A DNA stretch of 64,000 bases, from NCBI GenBank assembly GCA_963920765.1, contig OY987248.1, positions 15,782,539-15,846,538 of the forward strand. Direction: 5' to 3'. A program made the translations under genes and the position numbers. Source of the stretch: Ulota crispa (Eukaryota; Streptophyta; Bryopsida; Orthotrichales; Orthotrichaceae). Within the stretch, counting starts at the first letter, position 1; every line of letters begins with the position of its first letter. Below, one piece after another: positions 46,438 to 58,214 of the stretch. Under the pieces are notes generated by a model, which was not told the origin of the DNA, ran no database searches, and worked only from the letters and a program-made list of their open reading frames with translations.

Positions 46438-47499
46438 ATTTGCATTGGATTGCACTCTTTAGTGAGACATTGTGCACTCTTAACAAACACCATTTTTTGT
46501 AATGACATTCAATTTGTATGATCTCAAGCTTGTTGCTAATTTTTAGGCAATTTTGAACAAATTGCAGAGTTTTAAATGTAAAACATGTCATTGTTGGATT
46601 GAAATTTCTGTAATAACTATAACCATGTACTGCATAATCAATATTGTTACATTTCTACAAGTTACCATTGATTGCCTATTGAATGAGCCTTGAAATTTGT
46701 ATAAAAATTGTAACCATGTAGTATGTAATTGATATTGTTACATTTCTACAAGTTGTATAAAAATTGTAACCATGTAGTGTATAATCAATATTGTTACATT
46801 TCTACAAATTACCATTGATTGCCTATTGAAAGAGTCATGTAAGGTTCTCTTATGCGATATGAATGCATCAAAATAATTAGTAATTTTGCATCAATAAATT
46901 AGTAGTGTAATCAAATTTGTTGTTACAACATCTGTTAAGAAATGGTACACCCTTGCACATTAAAGCAATTGAATTAGCATTGTTTTGTTGCATCATTGGC
47001 ATTGCCTCCACGGGGACCTAAATCTAGATGATTGTAAGAGAACTTGTGGAACGTATGAAACAAATTGAAAACCTCAATCCAATTTTCCAAATTTGTTATA
47101 GATTTATATGAATCACGTAATAATTAACCAAACTAACAAATGCGAGGAAATTTATAGCCATAAAGCACACAAATGCATAGATAATAAAAAAACCATACAT
47201 GAACCACTTTATGAAACATGAAAGTCTCACATGTCTAAGTCATAGTAGACTAATTGGATGAGTCATCAATACTAGGCATGTCTAAAAATTGCTCTTTGTC
47301 AAAAGGCATTCCGTTTATAAATAGAAAGGTGTTCAAAGTATTCGTATCACGACAAAATCTAGGTTTTAAAAAATCAAAAGGTTCCTATGGGGGAAAAACC
47401 AATACACCCAAAAACAATGAGTTTCATGGGAATAGAAAGGTGGGAATACATGTGTAAAAAAACCCCTTTGATTTTTCATGGTTGTAAAATAAGGAGTGA

Positions 47500-48200
47500 C
47501 TAGGCATACTTCCAAGAGCTTAGTTGTCCAAGAAAGAGCTCTTGGGGGTGTGCCCAACCATCTCCAAAGTGCACAAAAAAATGTCTTTTATCTTTATTTG
47601 ATTTTATGGTTGAGAATTTGGGGGCAGCTAAGCTAGTGTTCGAGAATTTTTTTGGATTTCACCAGTTAAAATCCGGCATTTTTCATATACAACCGGTCTT
47701 CTTCTAGAGTGTGCCAGATATTTTTCTAAATTTACAGTGTAATATACTATATATAGATTTTTAAGTGAAATCTAACTGGTTTTTTTGTAGATAATCTCAA
47801 AATACAACCGGTTTTTTTCCCAATTTCACATGTTAACAATGAACAATTTGCCAATTTTTTCCGCACATTGGGCTAAGCACACCTCCAAGGGCTCATTCTC
47901 CAAGAATGTGCTTTTGGGGGTGTGCCCGATCATCTCCAAAGTGCACAAAAAAATGCTTTTCATTTTTATTTTTTGTTGTGGTTGAAAATTTGGAGGCGGA
48001 TGGGCACACCCCTTAAGCTCATTCTTCCAAAAATGAGCTCCTAGAGGTGTGCTCAACCATCTCCAAAGTGCACAAACAAGTGCCATTTACCTTTATTATT
48101 TCTTATGATTGAAAAATTGGGGGTAGCTAGGCATACCTCCAGGATCAAGAGCTCATTCTTCCAAAAATGAGCTCATGGAGGAGTGCCCAACCATCACCAA
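47500..48200. repeat. Degenerate tandem repeat, unit about 125 bp
   Basis: Units share 'catctccaaagtgcacaaa' and 'gctcattcttccaaaaatga'. Starts at about 47500, 47875, 48000 and 48125. The first is separated from the others by an ACCGGTT-rich insertion (47640-47830). Confidence 0.75.
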
Positions 48201-48237
48201 TGTTGTAATCAAGTTGGCCATCAAGCAGTTCAAGTAT

Positions 48238-48435
48238 CACTAGTAGAAAACTACGTTGGAATCCTTTAATTATGTAAAGTAGTTTATATTGAATTCTATG
48301 TTTCAAATGCAAAATTTTGCTGAACAATGCAATATTTTGCACTGTTCAGCAAAATTTTGCGTTGGAAACATAGAACTCAACATGATAAACTACCTTACAT
48401 AATTTAGTGGATTCCAATGCTGTTTTCTTCCAATA
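48238..48435. mobile_element. CACTA-type foldback MITE
   Basis: Left end CACTAGTAGAAAACTACGTT. The right half is the inverse through 'ggattccaatgctgttttcttc', with the last five bases diverged. A central palindrome around 48330 carries 'caaaattttgctgaaca' and its inverse. Confidence 0.65.
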
Positions 48436-48535
48436 TATCAACATGCCTTATGTACCTTTCACAATATCTCCTAGTCTTGGGGGGGGTCAGCGTGTAAAAA
48501 AATAAGGGATATGTGCAAACACCAAGTATTTTTTT

Positions 48536-48546
<11 letters not shown>

Positions 48547-48576
<30 letters not shown>
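48547..48576. repeat. Poly(T) run
   Basis: About 30 consecutive T. No retrocopy is recognisable beside it. Confidence 0.9.
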
Positions 48577-48579
<3 letters not shown>

Positions 48580-48670
48580 CACTATTAGAAAACTCAGCTC
48601 AAAATCAACAAAAAATCAATTACAAACTATTGATTTTTTCTGTAGCTTTGGACGTGTTAGTTTGGATACT

Positions 48671-48957
48671 CACTACAAGAAAAAGGGCCATTTTTTATTA
48701 AGGATTTTGACTACAAAAAAGACTAAGACAACTACACTTATTGACTAGTATTTATGACCACATGTAGTCATAAATAATTTCATTTATGAATGAATAGTTT
48801 CATTTAGTCATAAATATTTATTTTATGACTACACGTAGTCATAAATTAAGTTCTTTATGATTATATGTGGTCATAAATACTAGTCACAAAAGTGTAGTCG
48901 TTTTAGTATTTTGGCAGTCACAATCCTTAATCAAAAATGGCCCTTTGTCTTGTAGTG
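48671..48957. mobile_element. CACTA-superfamily MITE with 3-bp target duplication
   Basis: Starts CACTACAAGAAAAAGGGCCA and ends with the inverse (ggccctttgtcttgtagtg). CACTACAAGAAAA is the textbook CACTA/EnSpm terminus. Both flanks are ACT (48668-48670 and 48958-48960), the 3-bp duplication typical of the superfamily. The core contains repeated 'tagtcataaat' motifs in both orientations. Confidence 0.9.
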
Positions 48958-49081
48958 ACTTCTTAACAAGGGTTTGTTATTTATTTGCTAATTTTATGTT
49001 GATTGTAAGTTATTTGTTTGTTGTTTTTTCTTCAAATAATTTGTTTTTTTCATAAACAAAAATTTAATAAATTAGAATAGA

Positions 49082-49262
49082 ATTGCCAAGAAAAGAATCT
49101 CAGATGGCCGAGCCCACCCAAGCAAAAAATGGCCAGGCCGGTTACCATCGAGCTAACCACCTGCTGATCCGGTCGCACAACTTTGCCAAGGGTGTTATTT
49201 GAACCCACGCATTCAAGTTGACCATCCACAACCTTAACCACTACACCACTCCCACTTGGGCA
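49082..49262 (-). mobile_element. tRNA-derived SINE
   Basis: Reverse strand: AGTGGTGTAGTGGTTAAGG (49250-49231) fits a Pol III A box and GTGGGTTCAAATAAC (49208-49194) fits a B box, at tRNA-like spacing. Downstream there is a tRNA-unrelated body then an AT-rich tail. No cloverleaf with paired acceptor stem was seen, so it is not a tRNA gene. Internal Pol III promoter expected. Confidence 0.7.
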
Positions 49263-50175
49263 TGTGTAGAGAAGAACTAAAATTTTATATCAACACTACA
49301 TCCAAATGTTTTCATTAACTTCTAAAACCAGTAGACTTTAAGCGTTGTTTTGGCATATTAAACAACCTTTTTCCAAAAATCTTTAAACTACAAAAAGTTG
49401 GTTGATGTAGTCTACTTTCATCTCCAACAAATTTTTCAAACGTTGATTCTTTAATCAAAAGTTATAAGCAAAAATCAGAGTGAGGTGTTCAATAAATTTA
49501 AAAATTCTATTTATTTCCACCCGTTTGATTTTTGTTTATAAATCTTATAGGAATGCATAAATCTCAAAAGGATTGTTTCTAATGAAAGTTGGCTTCATTA
49601 CAAAAAAAACTAGATTTGATTCTTTTGAAAAAAGAACCTATTTTATGTTGAAATAGCCTCCATAGTTTGCTAGTTCTAAAAACATTAAATTGTGGAAACT
49701 TAGGGAAATAAAACCTTGCAATTATACAATCAAAGTTCTAAAAAATCTAAAAGATTATAATAAATTTTACAATATTTTGAAGATTATTGAATATTTTTTA
49801 AAGATTCTAAAAGTATTTCATAAGATTTTATTTATTTTTTGGATCTAGTCAATAAAAGAAGGAAATTTATTTTAAAATTCCTTCAATTCTTTCAAAATAA
49901 TGAATTTATTGCTTAATGATTTAAAATATCAAAAGCACTCCTGATTATTTCGAGGAGTATCAAGGGTATTTTTGATAATTCAAATCTTTGAAGGATGTAA
50001 TTGACTTTTTGAAAGAATCAAGGGGTTTTTTTAAAATGTTTTTTCATAAGAAATTGTGGTATCCACAACAATAAAATATTGTACGTTCTATAAGAAATTT
50101 TGTTGAATTAGTCAAGTTGTGTCCAAATGTGTTCAAATCAACAAGAAATTGTTGATTTTCTGTTGTTTTGGTCAT

Positions 50176-50330
50176 CACTAGTAGAAAACTTGGGTTTTTC
50201 TGTTGTTTTGGTTGCATTGATTGAGTTCAATTTTTTGTTGATTTGGACAAAAGTCTATTGATTTCAAACAAAAAAGTAAACTCAATCAACAAAACCAAAA
50301 CAAAAGATGAAATCGAGTTTTCTACTAGTG
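50176..50330. mobile_element. Mini CACTA-type element
   Basis: CACTAGTAGAAAACT at the left and AGTTTTCTACTAGTG at the right. 155 bp. Flanking triplets cat/gat match at two of three positions. A further isolated right-type terminus (ttctactagtg) ends at 50831. Confidence 0.65.
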
Positions 50331-50387
50331 GATTCTATTTTTATAAAGGAATTTGAAATACATTAATGAATTCCAAAAAACTCAAAC

Positions 50388-50665
50388 AGATTCTTAAAGA
50401 TTCTAAAAAGATTCTCAAAGATTTTGAAAGAATCCAAAAAGATTTTCAAAGATTCTAGAAAGATTCCCAAAGATTCCCAAAGATTCCCAAAGATTTCCAA
50501 AAGATTCTCAAAGGTTCCATGATATTCTCAATCATTCTCAAGGATTCTAAAAAGATTCTCAAAGAATTTCAGAGATTCCAAAAAGATCCTCAAAGATTCT
50601 TAAAGATTCCCAAAAGATTCCAATATACTCAAAAAGATTCTCAAAGATTCTAAAGAAGATTCTAA
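50388..50665. repeat. Degenerate minisatellite of AAAGATTCTC-type units
   Basis: Some twenty irregular repeats of an 11-14 bp unit such as 'caaagattc' and 'aaaagattct'. No coding capacity. Confidence 0.8.
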
Positions 50666-50831
50666 TTTTTTTGTTGATTTAGTCAATAGTGTCCAAACCA
50701 ACAGACCAAGTGCACCGTTTGTTGAAGCTGGTATAGAAATCAATCAAAATTCTAAACTTCATGATTCCACTATCCTAAGTAACAGCTTGTTGTTGTTTTT
50801 CTATTGTTTTTTATCTCATTTTCTACTAGTG

Positions 50832-52690
50832 AGCACACTATCATTATATAATTTCCTACTTTGGGTTATTAGAGAAGGGGCTTGCATTACTTATAACTTT
50901 AAATTGATATGAATAAATGACATGGTAATTTAGATTAAACAAAAAAAATCTACTACACTTTTTGTCATACATTAAATTTCAATCTTTGAAATTTTCTTTT
51001 CTTTCCCCAATTAATGACTACTTACAACTAGAAATTAATAAAAAAGTGTAGTCAATACCACTATTGTATCTTCCATAAAAATTGTTAATGATACTCATTT
51101 ACTAGGAAGGTATCATATTATTGAATGCTATCAATTGATTTTAGCTTTAGATCTTTTTTACATGATTAGTATAAATGATATAGAGATTGTTTTTTGATGT
51201 CAACTTTACTTGTACCTACATTGCATGATTCAATGTATATGTCTTCACAGTATGCACAATGATATGTAAGAAATATTTTCTAAAAAGCGACAAAGAAACA
51301 AAGACAATGGAAAAGACAAACTAGGCAATCCCCAAATTCCAAAGTGGACTTTGAACCTTGAACAGCCATGATGACAAAGGGCCCACAATAGGAACCGCCA
51401 ATTCCCAAAATTAAATGACAGCCACCTAAGTCAACCAACATCTAATGTAGAAATTAGTAAAGTTTATAAAATTATTGAACACTTTGAATATGCCACTCAT
51501 AAAGCAATAACATATAATGTTTTTGGCCAAAAAAAAGAATAAATACGGGGTATCCTAAGTCTAATTTTTTTCTAATTGGACCTATTTTTCTATACCCTAT
51601 AGTACTTTGAAGAAATTTCATGGCATTTTTGTACCCTATAGTATAAAAAAACCAATTATAATTTTTATCTCAATTTTTGTTGGGCACCCTATCATTTGTT
51701 CGTTTGTAGTTTTCTATTGCTACCGCTCACTGCACCCCACAAGCTCCTAGTCTACCAAGAAGGAATGTAATTTTACACGCACTCTTTTTTAGTGTGGCAT
51801 AATTGAATGACTAATTTTGTTTTTTGTAAAATCTTTCTCCCTTTTAGTATGAGTTGAGATTTTCTATATGCTGATATTCAAAACCTTTTTTTTCCTCAAT
51901 GTAGATTACATATGAAGAATTATAACAAGTGTTTGATGGGATTGCTTTTGTACAAATGTTGTACGTCAAGTACTTTACCACAGTGATAAGGATTCTTCTA
52001 GTTTAGCTTAAAATGAGCCTAAACAAGAAGGCATTCGTTTTTACTTATGTTTGTATATTACATTATCTTATTCTCTTATATTTCAATTATTCAATGATCC
52101 ATCTTTTGAATGGCCGCACATGAAGCTCATAACTCACTTTGTAATTTTGAAATTATTCTTTATACAATATTATCACCAAATAGACCTTTAACATATGATT
52201 TCTCATTTCCACGATTATAGGTATAGGAACATGTCTTTGGTCATAAATCTCCAAATTTTCTATAAGTATAAGTTTTTGTTTGAATTTTACTAATTTTGTA
52301 AAGAAATACGTGATGTTAATCTATAATTTTTGAGAATTTTAAAGTTTAAGGCTCCAAGCTCATGATATTCATGCTTGAGGCTCACAAGCTTGCCGCTCGA
52401 GGCTTGCATGCTAGCGTCGTTGCATTCTTCATGAATTATTAAAATTGTCATAAAAATTTATTGCAAACTTGTTGATATTTTAATTATAGGATCAATTGTA
52501 AAAACAAAAATAGCTACCATAAAAATGTGTTTTTAATATATTTATGCAATTTATATAAAGACACTTTGAATTCTAATATCAAATATCACAACATTCAAGT
52601 AATTGAACCTTGTACTAGTTATTTTTGTTGTCCAAGCAAAATTAAGGTCCAAATTTCATAGTATTGATATATTTAATAACTTCTCATGGG
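50832..52690. other. AT-rich non-coding stretch, no gene seen
   Basis: No domain-bearing frame. 51546-51660 has 'taccctatagta' words in both directions, perhaps a small decayed repeat. Otherwise unremarkable. Confidence 0.4.
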
Positions 52691-53687
52691 TGATTGCAAT
52701 AATGACCTGTCCTGCTTTCTGTCCCCTTCACCTCCTGTGGGTGGTTTTTGGATCCTATCTTTTGCGGTTTTAGTCATTTTGACATGGAATTTTAGAGTAA
52801 GGTGAACATGAAAGTTATTGACATCTAGTAATTTTTTTGTTTTATTTTTAATTATTTTACTATTTTTAAATGGATCCTGATTGCATATCTACCTTCGTGG
52901 TTTTTGTGGTTTTCAGTATCATTTTGGGTCCAAAAAAGCAAATTTGAAGCCACAAATTACGGAAGTGGTTCAAGAGGCATCATTACACAAATTTGTTGAC
53001 CAGTTTTACTAAACTCAAAAAATTTGCCTTGCACATTGTCTCAAAGTGGGCATCCTTTCTCCCTCCATTAGCAAAAGACAAAAACCTTTTTCCAAAAAGC
53101 ACTTGCATTCATTCAAGCTAATGAGAGAGATGAGAAATGGCTATTTTTTATTTTACTTTTTTGAATTATTTTACTATTTTCTAAAAAGCAAAAAGGAAAT
53201 TGTCTTTTTGTTGATAATTTTTGCCCTTCTATTTTTGTGCATAACTTTTAAGATAAAAAATTTCTAGGTCTGAATTTTCATGAGTATGCTCTTTTAAGTG
53301 CTTTACAAATTTCCCATATTTTATTTTATTATTAAAAAAATTCAAAAGCTCATAGTACTACCTAGTATTACCACTTTTAATGGTGTTTGAGACAAAACTA
53401 GCAGGTCATTTTTGCAACTATCCTCATGAAGTAATTTAGAGATTGTTTTAATGTTTCAAAAAATATGTGTTGAGGCAATTTGCAATGCATTAGAAATTAT
53501 GTTTGATGATTATGATCTAATTGGTGTTTTTAAAATCTATAAATTTACATACTTTGGAAACAAATTGGTTTGTCATTGTGGAACATTGTTCATTTAGATT
53601 TGCTTCTAAATTAGTATAATGTAGAATAGAAAGGAAGTCTCAAATTTTTTTAATAGATGCAATAGCTTGTAAGCAAGAATATTTTAT

Positions 53688-55059
53688 TAACCCCTAAAGG
53701 ACCAAGTGGCTAATCAACAGCTACTTGAGAACTTGGGTAAGGTCATATGGAGTTAATTTTTATTGGATGTTCTCACAATTCTTATACAAGGTGCAAATAT
53801 GTATCCCCCAAGTGGAAATGTAATTTTTTCCCCTATCAAACGTCCGGTTTAAAAGTTATGTTGCCCAAAAGAAATTGGACAGCTTGGGCAGTTTGGGCAC
53901 ATAGTCCAAGGAGAACCGACTTTTAATTACAAGCTGGCCAATATTTTTGAGAATTGCCAAAATAAAATGAAAGTTGGTATATTTGCTCTAGCCATAAAAA
54001 CATGGTTTCAGGAAATCAGCCAAACTTGTCACGTTTTCATCCCTAGGAAATTTGGCAAAACTTGCATTTGTAAATGAGGAAATGGGCCAAATGAAATTTG
54101 AATTTGTGGGAAATCAACCTATGAACTTTTCCATGGTAAGGAAATTTTCTGACATTTGATGCCAATGTCAAATGTTTTTTGAACAAGTGAAAAAATATCC
54201 TCACTTCCCACATCTCAAAATGAAGGTAGATTCTATCAAAATCTTGCCAAACGCAAAATCTACCTCACTCTCACAAGCAGTTACATGTTGCTAAAGTTCA
54301 AAAAACTTTAGAAGCAAGAAACAAGGATGAAGTGACTAAGTGGGTGAGCAAGTGAATGGGTGTTATTTGGAGGACTAGAGGTGCACTTAGTGCACCAACC
54401 TTTGGAGGACACATGGCGCTCATGTGTAAACCCTAATTCTAAAAGCCCAAGTCTTGACTCCACACTTATGTACTAACTAGACTCCAAAAAATGTGTGGAC
54501 TTCCAATTTATCATCCAAACATTTTTGAAGACTAAATCTTTGTATCCAAGATGGTGGAACTTGACCTAGTTCAAATTCAACCAAAGATATTTAAGCAAAA
54601 GAAGTCAATAATAAATCATTTTAAAACATAAAGAAGTTTGCATTGGTTGGAGTTTGGAATAGCTTGATTGTTAGAATGTTGTTGCCTTGATCAATGCCTT
54701 ATTTAACTATGCCATGTACATGATAAGCAAAAGGTGAATCTATTTGTAACATTTGCAAGAAGAAAGAAATCTGATACAATACATTGAAACTCAAATTTCA
54801 ACCAAACTAATTTTCTAAGCTTAGGAAATCAGCCAAAATAAAAATCAAAATTTTTTGGCTGACCAAAAAATGTATGTCTAGGCTATGCCTGCTTTTTATT
54901 TTTTTAAACTTAGTAGACAAGAGAAGAGTAGGAATTGTACCAAATTTTTTTCAAAACCCCTCCAAACATTGTTTGGGCATCTTTGGAGATTCTTATGCTA
55001 ATACTCTCATCAACTTTTGAAATTTGGCGAGTATGTAACCAAAAAAACATGGTGTACAA

Positions 55060-55107
<48 letters not shown>

Positions 55108-55757
55108 AGCTCTCACATCACATTTTGAAGGGAGTCAAACTTTGTTAACTACATTTGTCCAGTTTCAAGAAAAAACAAATCCTCTAACTTTAGGCCCTAT
55201 AATCTTTTAGTCTATAAACCCAAAGCTCTTGAATTTCTTTTCCACAAATTCCAAATGTTTGTCTCTATCTTTTCACCATTAAAGATTTCAAATAAAAGAA
55301 GACTTCCTCATTGCACAAGAAACCATGAAAGAATGACTAATGTACTGCCAAATTACTTGACCTCCTTGCATTGCTAGGTGATTTAGAATAAGCTAGATTC
55401 TATTTTTGCATCTCAAAATTTTCACAAGTAAACCTAACATTTTATACTTGTGAATGGTCAAAAAACTCAAATTTTTGTAGAGCAAAAAATTTACTCTAGG
55501 AAAGCTCCAAGTTTGCTAACCTTGTTTTGCATGAATGAAAAAAGTTGCTTTTCTCACTTCAAACGTTATAATCTTACAATTTGCAAAACAAAATGGGCTG
55601 AATTCTTTTTGCACATGTTAATTTATTTGTTTTACACATTTTTTAAACCATTGAAATTGAGAAAAAATGTATATTTTCAATTTTGAACAATGCGGTAAAA
55701 GTTGGCAATTTCAGATATTTTTTTTCAAAAAACACCCTTGGTCCTTTAGGAGTTAAC
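53688..55757. mobile_element. TTAACCCCTAAAGGACC-ended element nested in the 5 kb element
   Basis: The left end TTAACCCCTAAAGGACCAAG mirrors the right end (cttggtcctttaggagttaa). About 2.07 kb, no intact frame. Confidence 0.6.
55064..55105. repeat. Poly(A) run, 42 nt
   Basis: Uninterrupted A tract on the + strand within the nested element. The preceding sequence shows no recognisable gene, so a retrocopy tail cannot be asserted. Confidence 0.9.
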
Positions 55758-56436
55758 CCTTTAAGGTCTGTGGTTGATTTGGGGTGGGCAAGAGGTTTTC
55801 TTGTTCTAAACTCAATACAAATAAAAATATGTAACTATGGTGCATAAATAAGATCCAACCGTATTGCTAGAAAGGAATTTGATGTTTGGGTCTTCATAAT
55901 AAATTTGGTGGCAATTGAGGGTCCCTTAGTTGCAAATTATAACAGATCTCTTAGTTTGTATATGGTGAAGTGAGTATGCATACAACTAAGCTACGTTGCC
56001 GCCATATTTCTTGCTGAGGAATTCTTTTTTGCTCTTATATGACCACATGTCTCATTTTTTACCATCAGGAACCATGTGGAATTCTAACCCAATGTTCCCC
56101 AAACTCGTGTCTATTAGTATAAATGTCATTCTCTTTTGCATTTAGGGTCATCTTTCTCTAATGATTTGCGTATTTTCAGCTTACATGCAAACAATTTCAT
56201 CAACCTCTACATCACATGCCAGCACAAATCTTCATGGAATTTGCCCCATTACTTTTATTTCCAAATTCCCCACACCCATCCCCTTTCATACATAATCAAA
56301 TTCATTATCAAACTTTGACTACAAATGATAAAGTCTCATTTTCAACCAAAATGTGGTTGACTAGACCGTAAAGAATTAAGCTACAAAAAACAACTCAACG
56401 AATGAATAGGACATTTGCAAACTCATGAACTTTTAC

Positions 56437-56478
56437 TAGTCAAAGTCCATCATTCATATTCAAAGTCCATCATTCATA
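56437..56478. repeat. Tandem duplication of a 21-bp unit
   Basis: 'caaagtccatcattcatatt' occurs twice back to back, a recent small duplication. Confidence 0.8.
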
Positions 56479-58214
56479 TTGAAATACCTTAGTCTTCTAA
56501 TTCTTATTGAATTTGCAAGATGCTAACGTATGTGCAATGCAATTTGTGAGAGGGTTTTTTTGTGCAAAATAATGTTAAATAAATATATCAGAATATTATA
56601 ATGACAAATACTTTGAAGAGTGTTGTGCAAGAGACTATGGGAGGAATTATCAAACATTTTGATTACATTCTAATTAAAATTATGTAATTGTGAAAAAATG
56701 GTACTAAATTTTGATGCTTGTTCACTTTAATTTATTAACATGTGCAAAGTATTAAAAAATATATGATAACATCCCAATTGGAATGGATAAGAGGGTCATC
56801 AATGTGTACACTGCAAATGGGACTTGGAAGTAGCCGGTGCTGCATTGCTCCTCGCCCCTTAAATATGCAATTTCTTTCATATGCTAGATCCTTCCAATGT
56901 TGACACAACTCCTGTTGCAGATTCAAGCACAATAGTAGAAGAATGCAAGTACTTGCAAGTTGTTCCTAGAATTGCAAGCTACTGCAAGGTAGTTGCAAGA
57001 AACACTTCACAATTTTGTGTCAAACACCCTTAAAATTGGAAGTACTAGGTAGTACTATGAGCTTTTCAAATAATTTATTTTAAATAAAAGAAAATATGGA
57101 AAATTTGTAAAGCACTTAAAATAGCATACTTGTGAAAATTCAAACTTAGAAAAATTTTATTCTAAAAGTTATGCACAAAAATAGAGGGACAGAAATTACC
57201 AACAAAAAGAATATTTCCTTTTTCCTTTTTAGAAAATAGTAAAAAATTTCAAAAATTAAAAAAAACAAATAGCCATTTTGGTCCACTATGAGGGGCATTG
57301 ACTCATGCAAATAATTTTTCAAGAATGTTTGTTTCCAAACCTTAATGCTTGTCCAATGGATGCCCACTTTGAGGGAAAGTGGAGGGCATATAATTTACAT
57401 TTTCTTAAAACCCCTTGATAAATCCATGTAATGATGAATGATGAACTACTTCCCAAATTTGTGGCCCTAAATTCTTTGTTTTTGCCTCAATGTAGTACTA
57501 AAAACCCTCAAAGTTGCCAAGGTAGACATACCATTTGGGTCCATTTAAAATTAGTAAATGCTTTTTAAAAAAACCCAAAAAATATGATAGGTCTATAACT
57601 TTGGTGTGAACCTTATTCTAGATTTTCACGTGAAAAGAGGTTAGTAAGCAAAAGATACACCCCTAAAACCACACGCCGTGTAGCAAGGGGACAAAAAGCA
57701 AGACAAGTTTTTCTTGCAACTACCCTGCAAGCTATTGTTAGCTATCACAAGCAACGTGTCATTTTGTCAGCAAATGCAATGCGCACTAGAAAAACTAGTT
57801 GGGGCACATGATAATGAGACAATATGCCATTCCAGGAGGTGGTTTTAATGGAGTCAGGTTTGGCATTTCCGTTCCGGTGGCTAAGTTGGAGCCCTAGAAA
57901 ACCCTAAACTTCTCGCTAAAATGGCCCCCACCAAGCAAAATGCAAGCCCATCTCTTTTTGAGTGTACACATTGATGATGCTCTAAGGTTTAACGCTATAA
58001 TAAAATGTCATTATAAACATTATTAACATAAAAACATTGAGCAACATTTTTTTTGTAAGTTACAAAAATTAGAAATAAAAATTGAATTATTGAATATCTA
58101 AGATAGTTGAGAGTGCTTGAATGCTAAGTAATTTAACCATAGTTGTATATGAATTGTGTGAACTAAGCGTCTTCTTAATTTGTTGAATGGTTGTTAGGTG
58201 AATTTGTAATGTCT

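Larger units (their letters stand above)
37546..47032. mobile_element. Plavaka-type DNA transposon, about 9.5 kb
   Basis: Proposed ends are 27-bp inverted repeats, left ATCATCTGGATTTTGGACCC and right (inverted) ATCATCTAGATTTAGGTCCC, matching at 23 of 27 positions. Inside are a leftward transposase gene (42.2-37.9 kb) and a rightward second gene (about 44.0-46.4 kb), divergent from a 1.7 kb central region. Subterminal repeats ('attgttacatttctacaa', 'ttgtaaccatgtagt') occur three times at 46.56-46.83 kb. No clear target duplication was found, so the exact ends remain provisional. Confidence 0.6.
52700..57735. mobile_element. Long-TIR transposon, about 5 kb
   Basis: 52700-53350 and 57040-57735 are inverted copies, about 75-80% by eye. 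Matching blocks include 'ctgctttctgtcccctt'/'ttgctttttgtcccctt', 'ctcaaagtgggcatcc' and 'tttttgtgcataacttt'. The 73-residue frames at 53046-53267 (+) and 57146-57367 (-) are the same sequence in the two TIRs, not genes. TIRs of about 650 bp recall Mutator-like elements. No transposase remains in the core, so the superfamily is unproven. Confidence 0.65.

Noticed and set aside
49190..49255. Functional tRNA gene on the reverse strand
   Set aside because: Pol III boxes are present, but no paired acceptor stem or anticodon arm could be built.
53046..53267. Hydrophobic 73-residue frame
   Set aside because: It repeats in the inverted arm at 57146-57367, so it is transposon TIR sequence and not a gene.
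55064..55105. Poly(A) run as a retrocopy tail
   Set aside because: No coding or SINE-like sequence precedes it and no target duplication was seen.
56437..56478. Start of a CRISPR-like or satellite array
   Set aside because: Only two adjacent copies of a 21-bp unit, a simple duplication in a eukaryotic genome.
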